Program-made: the position numbers and the translations under genes
Assembly (NCBI GenBank): GCA_049724395.1
Contig: JAUGWO010000331.1
Coordinates: 1-31,766 of the forward strand
Origin: Spongospora subterranea f. sp. subterranea
Lineage: Eukaryota > Endomyxa: Phytomyxea > Phytomyxea > Plasmodiophorida
Direction: 5' to 3'
DNA length: 31,766 nt
Shown here: piece by piece, positions 9,075-21,164 of the stretch
Layout of the letters: every line of letters begins with the position of its first letter
How positions within the stretch are numbered: position 1 is the stretch's first letter
The notes under the pieces: model-generated
Seen by the model: the letters and a program-made list of their open reading frames with translations, nothing else
Databases searched by the model: none
What the model was told of the DNA's origin: nothing

Positions 9075-10256
9075 CATTAAGATGTATCATTTCATATGCA
9101 CACTTTTTCGACACACAATGCTGACACATTTAGCTTTCTCGGCACACAAGTTTGCGCAGCACATTGAACAAATACTCCTAGTTGGTATGTAACTTTGTTC
9201 GTCTTGAACCGAGTTACATTCAATCTGGCCGATTTCGGAGTACATACTAGATAGTGAAGAGGGTACGTACAGTCACGGAATTGTCGGTTTAAGGTGATCG
9301 CTACTGTATATTGATATTCCGTGTATCCAAGGAAATCGAGTTTGAAGGTTTACAATATGGATAGGAGCGTTGGTTTCATTGACAAATCCTGAACCGGCTG
9401 TTGATATCTTACCTCGACCAGTACCCGATAGGTAGGTGCGACCTTCTGTTTTCATCGCTAGAAAAAACTGAGATTGGGCAGGTTTCCGCACGCTTTAGCG
9501 GTTATTTTCAAGAACAAAAAGTGTGGATCCATTTATAATGCAAGAGCAAATTCAACTCTTCCTCGGGTTTGATAACTCGTGCGGTTGGCCATCCCATTAA
9601 ATTTAATTTCACCAAGGATACGCGCTCAGTTTTTGCGTTTGTCATGGAAGTGGAAGTCTTCGTTTCATCTAAAATTGACCCGATGGATGAAGTTCGCGTT
9701 CGAGAACTTATTCAAAATAAGAAGCATCCAAATTGGGCAGTTTATGAAGAGAATCAAATTGCGGTATTTTGTCGGTTCTGTGTTTTCTTTTTTTACAGCT
9801 CTTGCTGCTGTCAGTTGTCGTAATGTGGATCAGGAACAGGCGGTGTGGCGACCATATGGGGTAAAATCACTGCATCACCATTCGCAAACGGTGACGACCT
9901 GGAGACGCCGAAGTGCGGGCAAGGCCACGGTTCAGATAGTACAGCTACCATTCGTTTGCCATTTCGTGTTTAAATATGCAGGGCTCCTCGTTCGACAGCC
10001 CATTCATTGCTCACGCTGTGCACCACCATGAAGCTATTTTTAGAAATTACGTCGAAAAATTGTGTGGGCACAATGGACTTTGATGGGGCGACGCGGCCTT
10101 TAATTTTAAAAACAAAAAATTGGCCTACATTTTTTGAAGATTTTCTTGTTCCTTTGAAAAAATCCGGGCCGACAATGTATATGTACCGTAGGTTTTTGTT
10201 ACGCACTTTTGTCAATACATGACCTTCTTGCACCACCCCGGAGAATTGTCAAAATA
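9075..10256. other. Intergenic stretch, one unassigned small ORF
   Basis: No recognisable domain on either strand. The best frame is 9569-9823 (+), 84 codons, with a mixed charged composition (for example MDEVRVRELIQNKKHPNW) that could be an exon. It has no obvious partner exons and is overlapped by other frames. The rest is AT-rich sequence without clear repeats. Confidence 0.4.
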
Positions 10257-11865
10257 CTCAGTACTGTAGAGAAAGTGCATAGTCCCGGATGAATTGTCAA
10301 AAATTTGATGGCACTGGGTTTTTATCAGGAATCTATTATCTCTTGGGCGTACTCGATCAAATCGGGTGCACATTCAATCGATATTGGTAGTAAATCTTCT
10401 CTTTCAAGTCTTTCCTTGCCGATATGAGGAAGTTGATATGCGTTGCTCGCTTTAACTTTCATCGTTTCTTTCATGCACTGTTGTAATGTGATGAAGACCC
10501 GGTTAAGTTTACTTTCGTCCGTGTGATCAAACGCGTTGACTGTTGCAGCAATAAGATCATCAATATGCCTTGTGGCAACTTTTTCTCTGAGAGACTGGAT
10601 CGAGTTAAAGAACCCTAAATCTAGGAGATCGAAGTCTGGGCTATTCGGTAGTTGGTTTCGAAGTTGGATATTGAACCCATCTGAAGTTGCGGCTGTGACA
10701 AAGTCTTGATCGGTGAAGGCAATGTGTGGCCTAGAATTATCTTGTTGTATATATATAGGCCGACTTGCTGTACGACGAGGCCATTTTGCCTTGATCGCTG
10801 GGAGTACCTTTCCGATTAGATACTCAGCATAGACTGCTCGGTCCACGGTTAACGCTTTGCTTGTCAGCGTACCCTTAGCTCTATTCTTGCTTGCTCTTTT
10901 TGCTGGCTCAGCAATAACGAATGGCCATATGCTTATTTTTCCGTTGAATTTCTGGTTGCGGCTAGGATCCCATCTAGGGCGCGCCACGGCTGCCAAAAAC
11001 ATGATTTTCTCAATAAACCGTTTACTCTTACAGGTACGGAGGGGAATAGGTTCTTGGGGCGCCAGATAGTAGGTCTGCTTGGGTTTCGTCAGATATAACC
11101 ATACTCGTCCACATGCACAACGTCAAACATGTCATGAGAAAATGACTGCTGGCTCTGTTCGAATTAGCATTGATAAACAAAAAATCAGTCGTTCTTTTTT
11201 GTTTTTTTCGTTGAGAAATGGTTTGATAGTACTGGAATACCGGCTAAGCTGTCCCGCTTCAAACCGACGATGCAGAGTCGATTTTGGAATGTCAAGACTT
11301 TCAGCCAGGCTTCTGATATTTGAGCGGTTGCTCAGAGGAACTGCTTGTATTTTTAGCAAGATCTTCAATCTGCCTTGGTATCCTTCCTTTCCATTTCCCT
11401 GAAACATCTGCAATGACGTTCCCATCTGTTAATGATATCTGACCCGTTTGCCAACTTCTTATTGTCCTCTGGTGGACGTTGAGCGTATCTGCAACAGCGG
11501 AAAAGGCACCTTTGACAGGGTGGCCATTTTGGGTGTTGGCCATGATCATTTCAAATGCTCTGCAACGCTGAGCATTGGTAAGCATTGGGCATTTAAAGTC
11601 TTTCCCATCATCTGCCACCGCTTTCAAGTTCTCATTCATCCTAGATGCTTGGGCCCGGTACGCCAAAGATGAATGCAAACAAAACAAGATGTTTGAAGAT
11701 GAATTTCAAAGTAACCAAAAGTCAGCATGACAATGTAATAACGGGAGTTGCTTCGTTTCATCGTTGATTTTATATGAAAATTTGAAAAAAAAATAATGCC
11801 GCCAAAAAATGGCCTTAATCCCGCGCGGAATACGATCATGGACAATTCATACGGGACAGAGGGAG
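10257..11865 (-). mobile_element. Mariner-like DD39D transposon, Stowaway-type right end
   Basis: The right end (11841-11865) reads inward as CTCCCTCTGTCCCGTATG, close to the CTCCCTCCGTCCC ends of plant mariner-like and Stowaway elements, and is followed by TA (11866-11867). On the left, GTCCCGGATGAATTGTC at 10282-10298 matches the inner part of that repeat at 16 of 17 positions. The outer bases are rearranged, so the left border is uncertain: a TA at 10255-10256 next to CTCA is the best candidate. A broken transposase fills the interior on the minus strand. Confidence 0.8.
10325..11639 (-). pseudogene. Mariner-like transposase (DD39D), frameshifted
   Basis: The N-terminal part begins at the Met at 11639 and has a helix-turn-helix region (LTNAQRCRAFEMI, then LNVHQRTIRSWQ). 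After a frame change near 11330 comes a second such block (LAESLDIPKSTLHRRF), then DVVHVDE with the first catalytic Asp (11107-11109). A stop and another frame change near 11090-11000 lead into MFLAAVARPRWD. The last part is open: IYIQQDNSRPH carries the second Asp (10739-10741) and LLDLGFFNSIQ the third (10619-10621). The gap between the last two is exactly 39 residues. The DDD triad and wording match plant- and oomycete-type mariner elements. Confidence 0.85.
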
Positions 11866-12294
11866 TACAATTCAATGTGTTTAAATAACAACCCTAACAT
11901 CCAGTCATCACATCACAACGGATTGCTATCACAGTGTTGCCCAGACCGCCACCTTGTTCACACCGGCCGTGTGATCCGACTATCTGCGGTCTATATTTTT
12001 GTTGACAATGGAGGGTACCAGTTCAAAATCAAGGCAAAGTCTCAGGTTGGGCTCACAACCTTGACGTTGATGCACAGGGTCAAGGAAAACCTTCATTTTG
12101 AGATGGGATCTGACTCACATGTGCAAAGCCAACGTTAATTCGCTCAATCACAAACATCGAGTTTGCCGAAAAATAAAACGTGGTCATCGTAAAATTTCAA
12201 TGCGGATCTTGGAAACGTGGAATAAATTACAATATTTTCTGTTTTTCTCGCACTATTCAAAACTGCTATTTTCCGATTCGAAATGGAAACAATT

Positions 12295-12319
12295 TACAGA
12301 GTTAAGATGTCCGCTACTA
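12295..12319. repeat. Solo end related to the 6576-9072 transposon
   Basis: GTTAAGATGTCCGCTACTA at 12301-12319 followed by TA matches the right terminus of the IS630-like element (GTTAAGATGTCCGGTATTG followed by TA) at all but three positions. No matching left end was found between 9075 and here, so it is a remnant end or the border of a deleted copy. Confidence 0.55.
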
Positions 12320-12495
12320 TACAATTGCCACAAGCATTCGCTTGCCTTCTGAGTTTGACGGCACCAACTTGATAATGACTTTGTCAATACGTCAGTTTTG
12401 ATATCTTAGTTTTGGTACTTCTTGAATTCTGGCTGCGGTTGCATAGCAATTGAATATTTTATGGAAATTATGGATATGTACTTGATGAATAATGA

Positions 12496-15400
12496 TCAGA
12501 CGGTAGTTGACTGTCGGCATTTAGCAAGTAAAAACATTACTGAAGAAGGAGTCATTCCCTGAATATGATTTGCCTCTCCGATGGTTCTGGGCCGATAACG
12601 GCGAAGCTTTTCGACTTCTTCGGTACTCAGAAACCCGGTTGAGCCGAAATCAATAGAATCCGGTATCAAAACATCCTCGTCGCGTCGCAGAGCAACCACT
12701 TCACGTGCCTGACGGCGCAAATACGTTGCATATTTCATCTCTACCTCGAGGGTATCACGAACCGTGCCATGAACCTGGAAAAACGTTTCAGCGAGGGAAC
12801 TGCTAATAAAAAGGCTTGGAAAGCCGACGATAAATGTGCCGAATCTTATTGCACTGTTACCTGAACAGCCAGCTCCGGTATCGCCTTCAGCAAAGCGTCC
12901 ATTGTAACGTTGGCGAATCCGCTCAACATTGCAGCTGCGGAGCGTAATCTGAATGGAACAACCGTAATTAGAATCAAACAACGCTGGGACCGGTGATTAT
13001 CTAACCGGCCGTCTTGGGATAGGGGGATATTTAATATCTGGCTCCATTTGTTTGGTGAATGTGAACTTTTCAGCAAAGCATTGCGACCATCTTGCAACTG
13101 ATGGTAAAATCCAGGAATGAATGATTGATGATCTCGAAAGTGAGATACAACAAGGTGAAACGCACAAATAAATTGAAAGAAAGGGGCTATTTTGAAAAAT
13201 GAAAAATAAACACATATAGAGAATCATGGCTCGAATACGGACCAAGCGGCATTTGTGTTGATATGAATTAATCCTGGCATGACCAATGCAACCAGCGTTG
13301 ATCCCAATTGAAGTTAAGCGTCCATCCGCATTGTCCGACCTGAAAAACGTATAAAAAAGAATTGCAAGTGGCAGTTATAAGCCAGTTTACTTTGAACCGA
13401 AAATAAAAAGAGAGAAAATTTAGCTCAATTATACATTAAAAGAGCGCAGCCGACGCATAAAGAGATAAAATATCACCTGAGAGAAAGACGAAATTCAGAA
13501 CGCGACGTGAAAATACGATATGGCTCTTCGCATCCTTTAGTAACTAGATCGTCAACCAGCACGCCAATATAACTCTCAGATCTGCAAAGCATACATACCA
13601 GATGCCACAGCACAGTCAGGACCCAATCGACTCAAAATGCAATTTTAACGCAAGGAGTGTTCCAAAGCAACGGGGAAGATAAACGGTAACGGTCGACTTA
13701 ATAAAAAACCAGGGGGCGGACGGTCCAGAAATGGCCATCGAGAAGTGTCTGCTGGATCGCAGACGAAAAAAAAAACACCTATGGTTTGACATATTTCCAG
13801 ATGTGGGAAAAGAAAGGGGAAACAAAACATTGTGAATTGGCACCGGTCGAGTGTAATCTGGGGCCTGGAAGAAGCAGTAAGGGCGGCATTAATTCCAGCC
13901 AAGATACCTTGGGCGGCGGCCTCCTCGTAGCCTGTCGTTCCATTGATCTGTCCCGCCAAAAATAGACCTGAAATGACCATGCAGATAAATAAGCAATTGA
14001 GTTTGATTCTTTTGTCCTAAGCTTGTTCAAAAGCAAGTACAAGAAAGAACATTATGTTGGGCAGCGGCAACTGGATCAACAAACTTAATTGGTTTGGTAA
14101 AAAAAGAGGAAGGAAGAACTCAATCAATATAGTTTTCGGTGATTACCAGGAACTAATCTGGTCTCGAGCGTATGACGCAGCTGCCGCGGATCAACAAAAT
14201 CGTATTCGACCTGCAAAGTTTTAGGTGAATTTATAGTGGCAAAAAAGGGGAAATTGAAATTCACCGCATATCCGGGTGTGGTCATTGCCACGTTGGCCAA
14301 TCCAGGAATGGTTCGAAGCACCTCCATCTGGACATCTGCGGGGAACCCTAGCAGATTTATGATTAAGACTCACATTAATCATGAAAACAGACAACAAAAT
14401 CGGTAAGACTGATAACGAAGCCGTCGTGAAACAAAGGAGGGAATGCCAGCTGCATCACAGTTGTTTTGTGTGAATGATAATTGGCAACAAATGAAAGTGA
14501 AAAAACGGCAATTGATGTGAAACATTACGAGAAGAAAGTTTAAATAATACGGGTGTGCAAAACGCAAAGTCCCTGCCCATTCAAAAGAAAAAAAGGTGTA
14601 TTGCCGATAAACAAAACTACAAAAATCCACAACCAATGGAACCTACACTCGATTTCGATACAGCCAACGCTTACCTGTACTGAGACCATTAGGATAGACG
14701 AGATGAGAATCGAGCCCTTCAGGTTCTAGCCATATCTGATGGCGCTCTCGATCGGGAAAACGCCGAATTTTACCTTCCAAAGATGGACAATAACGTGGCC
14801 CTAAGCAGCTTACGCAGTCAGCGCTGATATGCAAAATTGCGACTATAAAGCGGTTGCCAACTTGGATTATAATGTGAAAAGTAGACAACGTTCTGATCGG
14901 CATATCAAAAGAAAATGAACAAGGATGGCGATGTTTATGGAGATGGTTACCTCGTCCAGTATTATATATTGACGGAAGCTGATGGATATTCCTGGCAATT
15001 ATTTCATGGGATAAGGGAGTGGTCGCAGTCTTATGGCATTGAACCTGCCGGTCCCATAAGGCCACATTCGTGTTCATGAAAGAAAAGGGCATAGGAGGGT
15101 CATCGCTATCCTGAACTACACAATTTACAACGCATGATTGTATAGTATTGCCAAGTCGAACGAACTACGTTGCGACAGCTGGAAACCCTAACTTGCAGAA
15201 AAGACAACGAGAAAAAAAATCACAATTAGGAGGAATGATTCACAAGGAAACTGAAATTAATGAACAGTTGTTTTTTTAACCAATCGGGAACGGATCAAGT
15301 CAGTAAAATTGTAGGCTATGATTATTAAACGTGGAGAATGATGCAATAACGCGATGGACATTCAAGCGCGTTGAACAACTTGGATAAGAACTGTAACTAC

Positions 15401-16841
15401 CTTCCAATCCTGTATAATCGATGGTACGACCGTCTAGACGCGGTGGAGTAGCAGTGGTCAAGCGTCGCAGAGCGAATCCGAATCGTTCAAAGGATGAGCT
15501 GAGTGATGTACATGAAGGATCTCCGATTCGACCCCCTAAAGGCAATCAATGAAAAGAAGAAACTGAAACCACGATGCAAGTAAATAATTATAATATATGT
15601 TTTCGATTAACCGGTGATGAACAAGCTAATTCAACCACAAGAACCATGAAAAAAGGTTTCGAAACAAGAAGCAATCATATTTCAATGGTGACTTGCATGT
15701 AATAGTACCCAGTTGACGTGTTACCGGTCCCATATGAAGGATCCCGCGCAAAAAAGTTCCGGTAGTGACGACAACCGTTGCGCAACCGATCACCAAACCG
15801 CTAGCCAGTTTTACACCTGAAACCTCCGGATATCAGACGATAAATCGGCCGCGAACGTTAAAAAAGGTGAATAAAACTCCTACCTGATACTTTACCATCC
15901 TCGCCCGTCACGATATCGTCGGCACCATCCTCAACAATCTTCAGGTTGGGCAAGGATTCCAGCTCCGACAATATTGCGATTCTGCCGGCCAACAGGAATC
16001 AGCCCACTTCAGTTCTGCAGTACAAAATGACGAAAACTAACAGAACACAGATTGAAAACATGAGACAACAAGGATGAAAAAATCTACGTCGCACAACGTC
16101 TTGACGACGAATTGCGCCAAACAGCATATAAACCTCACAATAGCCATGTGTAGAACTTGTTCAACAAATTGCAGTATATGACGCATTTGAATTGAACTCA
16201 AAACACTGTACAACAATACAGAAGACGGTATACAAACGTAAACACGCAAGAAAAAACGCAAATTTCTTTTAGCAGAATGTAAAAAAAGGCCATATCTGAG
16301 TATTTGATAGGCAGATACGCATATTAGAACGGTGAACACGATTCCTTTTTTACGAGGTAATAGAAAAATCGCAGCAGACACTCACCTATACAGTGCTCGA
16401 TCTGCTTGTGCACGCGGCCCTTGCACCGCTTGACCTTTCGAGCGGTTAAGGATACGGAACTGGATCCCGGCCTGGTCTATAGCGCGACCCATAATTCCAT
16501 CAAGCGCATCCACTTCACGAGCCAGAACACCTTTCCCAATTCCGCCTAAAGCGCAAATACGTTTGTTTCGGGAGTTAAAGCGCGTTGTAGATATCGTTAC
16601 CAATGGCAGGATTGCAGCTCATGACTCCAATTGTGTCACGTTTATGAGTAACGAGCGCAACACGTGCCCCAATTCGTGCGGCAGCCGTCGCCTGCAACCC
16701 AAATCATCCCGCTACAATCTCATCGAGCGAATTGTGGCATACCGCTTCGCACCCGGCATGACCTCCACCGATAACTACAACATCATACGATGCCGATAGC
16801 GACGATAGCCTTCGGTAGAGGGGCAAACGACAACCAAACAT
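12496..16841 (-). CDS. MTO1: MTO1, mitochondrial tRNA 5-carboxymethylaminomethyluridine modification enzyme (GidA/MnmG family), 16 exons
   Basis: With its GTPase partner (MSS1/GTPBP3) this FAD enzyme modifies the wobble uridine of mitochondrial tRNAs. I join complement 16841-16743, 16691-16601, 16545-16386, 15981-15884, 15816-15709, 15535-15401, 15115-14951, 14800-14675, 14347-14265, 14210-14147, 13967-13844, 13581-13477, 13339-13284, 13132-13006, 12948-12861, 12774-12496: 1908 nt, 635 residues, all junctions in phase. The N-terminus [16 protein letters not shown] is a plausible mitochondrial presequence. Landmarks: FAD motif [10 protein letters not shown] (21-30), [13 protein letters not shown] (57-69), GPRYCPS with its conserved Cys (286-292), [19 protein letters not shown] (near 379), YIGVLVDDL and EPYRIFTSR, and the C-terminal [16 protein letters not shown]. 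Introns are 51-404 bp, nearly all GT-AG. The donor at 13283 (GTCATG) is atypical and that junction is the least certain. No internal stop is seen. Confidence 0.95.
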
Positions 16842-16930
16842 GAGTGACGGCGCAAGGTGACAAACGTCGAGCGACACCCTCTCGCGGACTGCGCTGCGGA
16901 ATGGAAGCTTTCTTGCGACGAATTATTGTC

Positions 16931-16990
16931 GACAACGGAATGGTTCAAAGTTGCTGATTTGACAACGGAACGGTTCAAAGTTGCTGATTT
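16931..16990. repeat. 30 bp tandem duplication upstream of MTO1
   Basis: 16931-16960 and 16961-16990 are two adjacent copies of GACAACGGAA(T/C)GGTTCAAAG followed by TTGCTGATTT, differing at one base. They lie about 90 bp before the MTO1 start codon, where a promoter or 5' UTR is expected, so they could hold a duplicated regulatory site. This is inference from position. Confidence 0.8.
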
Positions 16991-16999
16991 GAATCGTGG

Positions 17000-19400
17000 T
17001 ACAATTCATCAATATTTACAGATATGGTGAAAGGTATGAATCCGAAACCAAAAATCATTCTGTAGTTGGCGGTTATTTCCGTTTGTTGGGCGAATACTTG
17101 AGATGTCATGGTGCGGGTCCGTCAATCAATCTATGGATTGCATTCGCCAGTGCATATAGAATGATGGTACAATGGGAGCGCTTGTTCCAAATGGATCCCC
17201 GCGATCATTCATTAAATTGCAATCCATAATCAAAAGAAAGTAGGCGCCAACTTCAACAGGTGTAGCGGTCTAGGGAGCCGAACAACGGAGATGTTGTTGT
17301 TTTCCCCAGAGGAAGCACCTCTGTTGATTAAACAATGATTTGAGAGGGTGGAAATTGTTGCCATACGCTAACACCCCGGGATGATTTTCAGACGCACTAT
17401 CCATTATCGTCAGTGTGTTATTGCTAATCGGAGAGGTTTGCTGGGCATTAAATTCCGAACTGATGTTGTGAAATCGATTTTCCAAAAATGATGTTGGATT
17501 TTCCCGCTGAGTATCATCCGTGGTCGTTTTCCGACAACCTGCGATTGCGTCTCACCAGCGAACGTTAGTTTGGATTTCGGGTGCAGTACATACACAACCG
17601 ATTGTCAATGCGGCCTGCTTTTTTTGCCTCGTCTAGGCTGTTACGCGGGAAGAGTCGATGATCACGGGGTCGTGTTCTGGCGAAATACACGCAGGTCGGA
17701 TGATGGGTTTCAAAGTAGGTGGAAAACAGTCGGTTACCACATTGTGATGGGTCTCATGGTAAATCGCTTTAAATCCTTCCCTCGGGTCAGGATAACAACA
17801 GGTCTGCAATTTTCTCGTTGAAACCCTTCCTGAATAGAAGCTGTTCCGTCCCAGTAATCGTGTGTTGCCTTGTGCTGGAATTCGCAGGCGTAAATAGTCA
17901 CTGGTCACTGCAGGGCCTTTGAGTCATGTAGCCCTTGTGATTCCTTTGTTGCCGTCCTCGACATCGAACCATGCGCGCAGCACTTGAGCAACACCGTCTA
18001 AACTGTGTATTGGTCGTGAAGATCGTAGAGCGGTGAGAATAGCATTATCCTTCAACATGCCTCTGATGACCAACAGTATGTCCGAGGCTTAACGACCGGG
18101 GTGTTTGCATTATCCCCATTGCACTCGATGTGATAATGCAGATCGGGATCCATCAAACAGTCCCAATTGCACCTGACCAATATGCTTGTGCAATGACGCT
18201 TGTGCAAGGACTGCCTACAATCCAAGGCGAAAAGTCGAGACAGAGAATCAACCACATATGAAGTGAGGGCGCGAACTTTCTTTTCGTTGATAGCCATGTT
18301 GACGAGATAGATCATCTCGCTGTAATGTGATTTCAATAAATATTAGATGCGTCTGTTGACAACTTCAACACTACCCTTTGCCAATGGCGTATATGCGGTA
18401 GAGCAGCTCGAGGATCGTGGTTGACCAAAAACCAACAACTCAATTTTTCTTTGAAGTGAAAACCCCTGATTTGCTGAAAAATGATGGCGGCAAACTAGGA
18501 AAGAAGACCTTTAAAGACTGGGTCAAATCCCTGAAGCGATAACTTGCGAGAAACTGTGATAGATCGGGCCTTATGATGACAAGAAGACCAATAAAACAAT
18601 CCCTGCTCCTAACGAATAGTGTGGGGTGTAAACAGATGGGACAGGTAAATTCGAACGTTTTCAAATTCCATATCCGACAATCAACACAAAGCGGTTGGAG
18701 TAGTTGACAAAAGAGTAGTAGGCTGCAAACCCGAGAAAATAGATCCTGGCGGTCGATACGCGGTCTGATCATGTGGTTATTGTCATGATGACGAGATAGA
18801 TCAGATTGGTCCACTTTTCGCAAATCAATCAATTCAGGCTCGCTAAATTGCGATTTCAATATATAAGATGATCGGCCAACAAGAGCAGATGACAGTGGTA
18901 TCTCTGATGCTGTCGCTTTCACCAAGGACATAACGGGTCGCCATAGTTTCGAAATCAGTAGCTGTAGTTAGCGTCGAGAAGGAGATTGCGATGATTTCCC
19001 GCTCTCCAGAGCCTGAGGTCAACCACTGACTTCCTAACCTGTGAAGAACGACGACGCAGTAGTAAGTTGTGCACATCGTCTTTTTAAAAACGTTGAAAAG
19101 TCAGTGGTTCTACTTGAGCAGAGTGACATCAAGAGCAGGCTGAAGTGTGCGATGACGTCCGTTCCGTTCTGCGAAACCATTTCGACCAATCGATCTAATC
19201 GCAGTTGAACACCGAAACAGAAAAACATGGACGAGATGAAAACAACAGAAACCCTCCTCATTTTATTTAAAACAAATTGAAAACCAACGATATCGTCAAA
19301 TTGAGACCTTTGACACACGACGCTCTGAAAGTCAGTGCCAATCAACAACTTCAACAATTGAAACAACTCAACCAAAGTGACTGAGGCTAAGTAACAAAAG
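17000..19400 (-). other. Unassigned, exon-like or decayed coding sequence
   Basis: No frame is long, but several minus-strand pieces have protein-like composition: ILTALRSSRPIHSLDG with AQVLRAWFDVEDGNKG (about 17950-18050), RKGFNEKIADLLLS and LDEAKKAGRIDNRL (17600-17850), and RLVEMVSQNGTDVIAH (about 19120-19195), the last resembling a decayed ankyrin repeat. The blocks near 18300 and 18800 share GACGAGATAGATCA and GATTTCAATA, hinting at an internal duplication. I recognise no domain and cannot tell a many-intron gene from a pseudogene. Confidence 0.3.
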
Positions 19401-19537
19401 AGGTGTCAAAACCGTGTGGCCACTTATGAGTTTCCAAAGATTAAATGTGGCGAAAGAACAACAAAATTGATATTGAGGGAAAATTGAAAACTGCAGGATC
19501 TGATTGATAAAAATTGGTTGATATTGACTGCACAGGA

Positions 19538-20340
19538 ATACATGCCACACTTTGAAGCGATAATTAATGCCGCTCGCTCATCGCAATCGGCGGCATTGAT
19601 GTCTGTCTGCCCCATAGCAGCAAAAGTACCACAAACTTCACACTTAACACGGATCAGTGGCCACAGAATGAATTTCGGGGGGACTTACTGTACTCGCATC
19701 CTTTGTTTATTGCCAACAGTAACGCGGCGCGATCATTCTTGTCCCGAGAGTTGACATCCGCCCCGTTCTTCAAAAGGATTTCTACCCCGCACAGATAGTC
19801 AGGAGAGGAACGTTTTACAAACAACAAACTCCTGTTTAACTACAGAAACCCACATTTTATAGGTACGGCAGAAAACAACAAATCTGAACATAGGACAACC
19901 AAAACACGGAATTCTGAACATTTGAACAGAAAAAGTAAAGAGAAGCGATAACGGACTGAGGATAAGGGATACAAAAATTATCAATTTGGAAAATATTCTG
20001 ACGACAACTAAGTCGAGTCATCCAAAGGGTCAATCACGAAATTGACACAACAACTGTGGATAATATGGACTGGTTCAAAATGCAATTCATACCTGCCTTT
20101 CAGCGACGACTGCATTAGCGTAATAGTCCCACAGTTGTTGGTGGCATTGATGTCTGCACCATTATGCATCAAAAGACTCCAATCTCCACACTGAACAAAG
20201 CTCAGGGTCCAGACAATGGAATGATTTTGGAGGCTTACGCGCATTTGGCATGTATTGCCAATATTAATGCAGAGCACCATTACGGTCACAAGCGTTGACG
20301 TCCGCCCCGAGTTTCACAAGCATTTTGACCCAATTCAATC
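19538..20340 (-). pseudogene. Ankyrin-repeat exons, probably part of a decaying gene
   Basis: Four exon-sized blocks each encode one ankyrin repeat core: LVKLGADVNACDRNG (20340-20239), LLMHNGADINATNNCG (20190-20093), ILLKNGADVNSRDKNDRAAL (about 19790-19689) and TDINAADCDERAALIIASKCG (19642-19538). The first, second and fourth have an AG acceptor before them and a GT donor after; each ends near the same point of the repeat, so exons track repeats. The first has a one-base shift after GALH that puts a stop in frame, and the third lacks a clear acceptor. Ankyrin repeats bind protein partners; the partner and the rest of the protein are unknown. Confidence 0.6.
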
Positions 20341-20715
20341 CTGAACACAGTTAAACACAAGAACGGACGAAATGAACGAAGTTGTAGAAAAGAACTCGGC
20401 TGATTCAATACAAAAACACTAGGGAAAGTAAAACATTGACCATGTAGAGAAAACACAGCACCAGAACAGCAGTCCCAATCAACCACGATCAGTGATTAAA
20501 TGACGAAACAATTGAGGCTTAGGAATACAAACGTTCGCAATAAATGTCATATGTGGAGACGCCCCAGAGCAAATCTCAAAAAGGATTAGTCAACTTTGAT
20601 GGAATCAACTAATTACGAATGCAAGTACTGTAGTAAAAATTGTGCTAACCCAGTGGAACGCTAATGAAGCTGAGGTTTGCAGCCCTGCTAAAACGAGGGG
20701 CCATTTTGCTTTGTA

Positions 20716-21164
20716 TTGACTCGTAATTGACCTCTGTCAAAGTCAAGAGTCTATTCTGAGGAGCAACTGTTGATGGCTTCAGTGCTACTATCAAATCGGG
20801 AGTCAGGGACCGACTCGTATGTGAGTCTTCGGCAACGAATATCCCAGGCAGAGACTACCGAACTAATAGTACGAGTAGTATTTACCGATTCAAAACGATA
20901 TGGATAACTTTTCTGAAAACATGGTTGGGACCCTGACAGTTTACAAAGGGGACTCGTCTGTGAGTCGTCGGCAACGAATATCCGAGGAAGAGACTCCAGA
21001 ACTTCCTTTCTCGTGGCTCAGGCATTCAATGACCTTCGTGCGGTCATATTCCGGCGTTTGCATCAAAGGTCCCTGACTCCCAATTTGGTAGTAGAACTGA
21101 AACCATTAACAGTTGATCATCAGAATACATTCTTGAGTTTGACAGGTCAATTTTGACGAGTCAA
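20716..21164. mobile_element. MITE-like foldback element, about 95 bp inverted ends
   Basis: The left end (from TTGACTCGT at 20716, through GAGCAACTGTTGATGGCTTC, to GGGAGTCAGGGACC near 20808) is mirrored at the right (GGTCCCTGACTCCC near 21068 to ACGAGTCAA at 21164). The arms differ by scattered substitutions and small gaps. TA flanks both ends (20714-20715 and 21165-21166). The interior has no coding capacity but holds two direct copies of a roughly 50 bp block, GACTCGTNTGTGAGTC then TCGGCAACGAATATCC, at about 20811 and 20949. Size, TA duplication and long inverted ends fit a non-autonomous DNA transposon. Confidence 0.8.

Noticed and set aside
16037-16381. A 114-codon minus-strand ORF between MTO1 exons
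   Set aside because: It lies wholly inside the third MTO1 intron, has no resemblance to the family and joins poorly to either exon.
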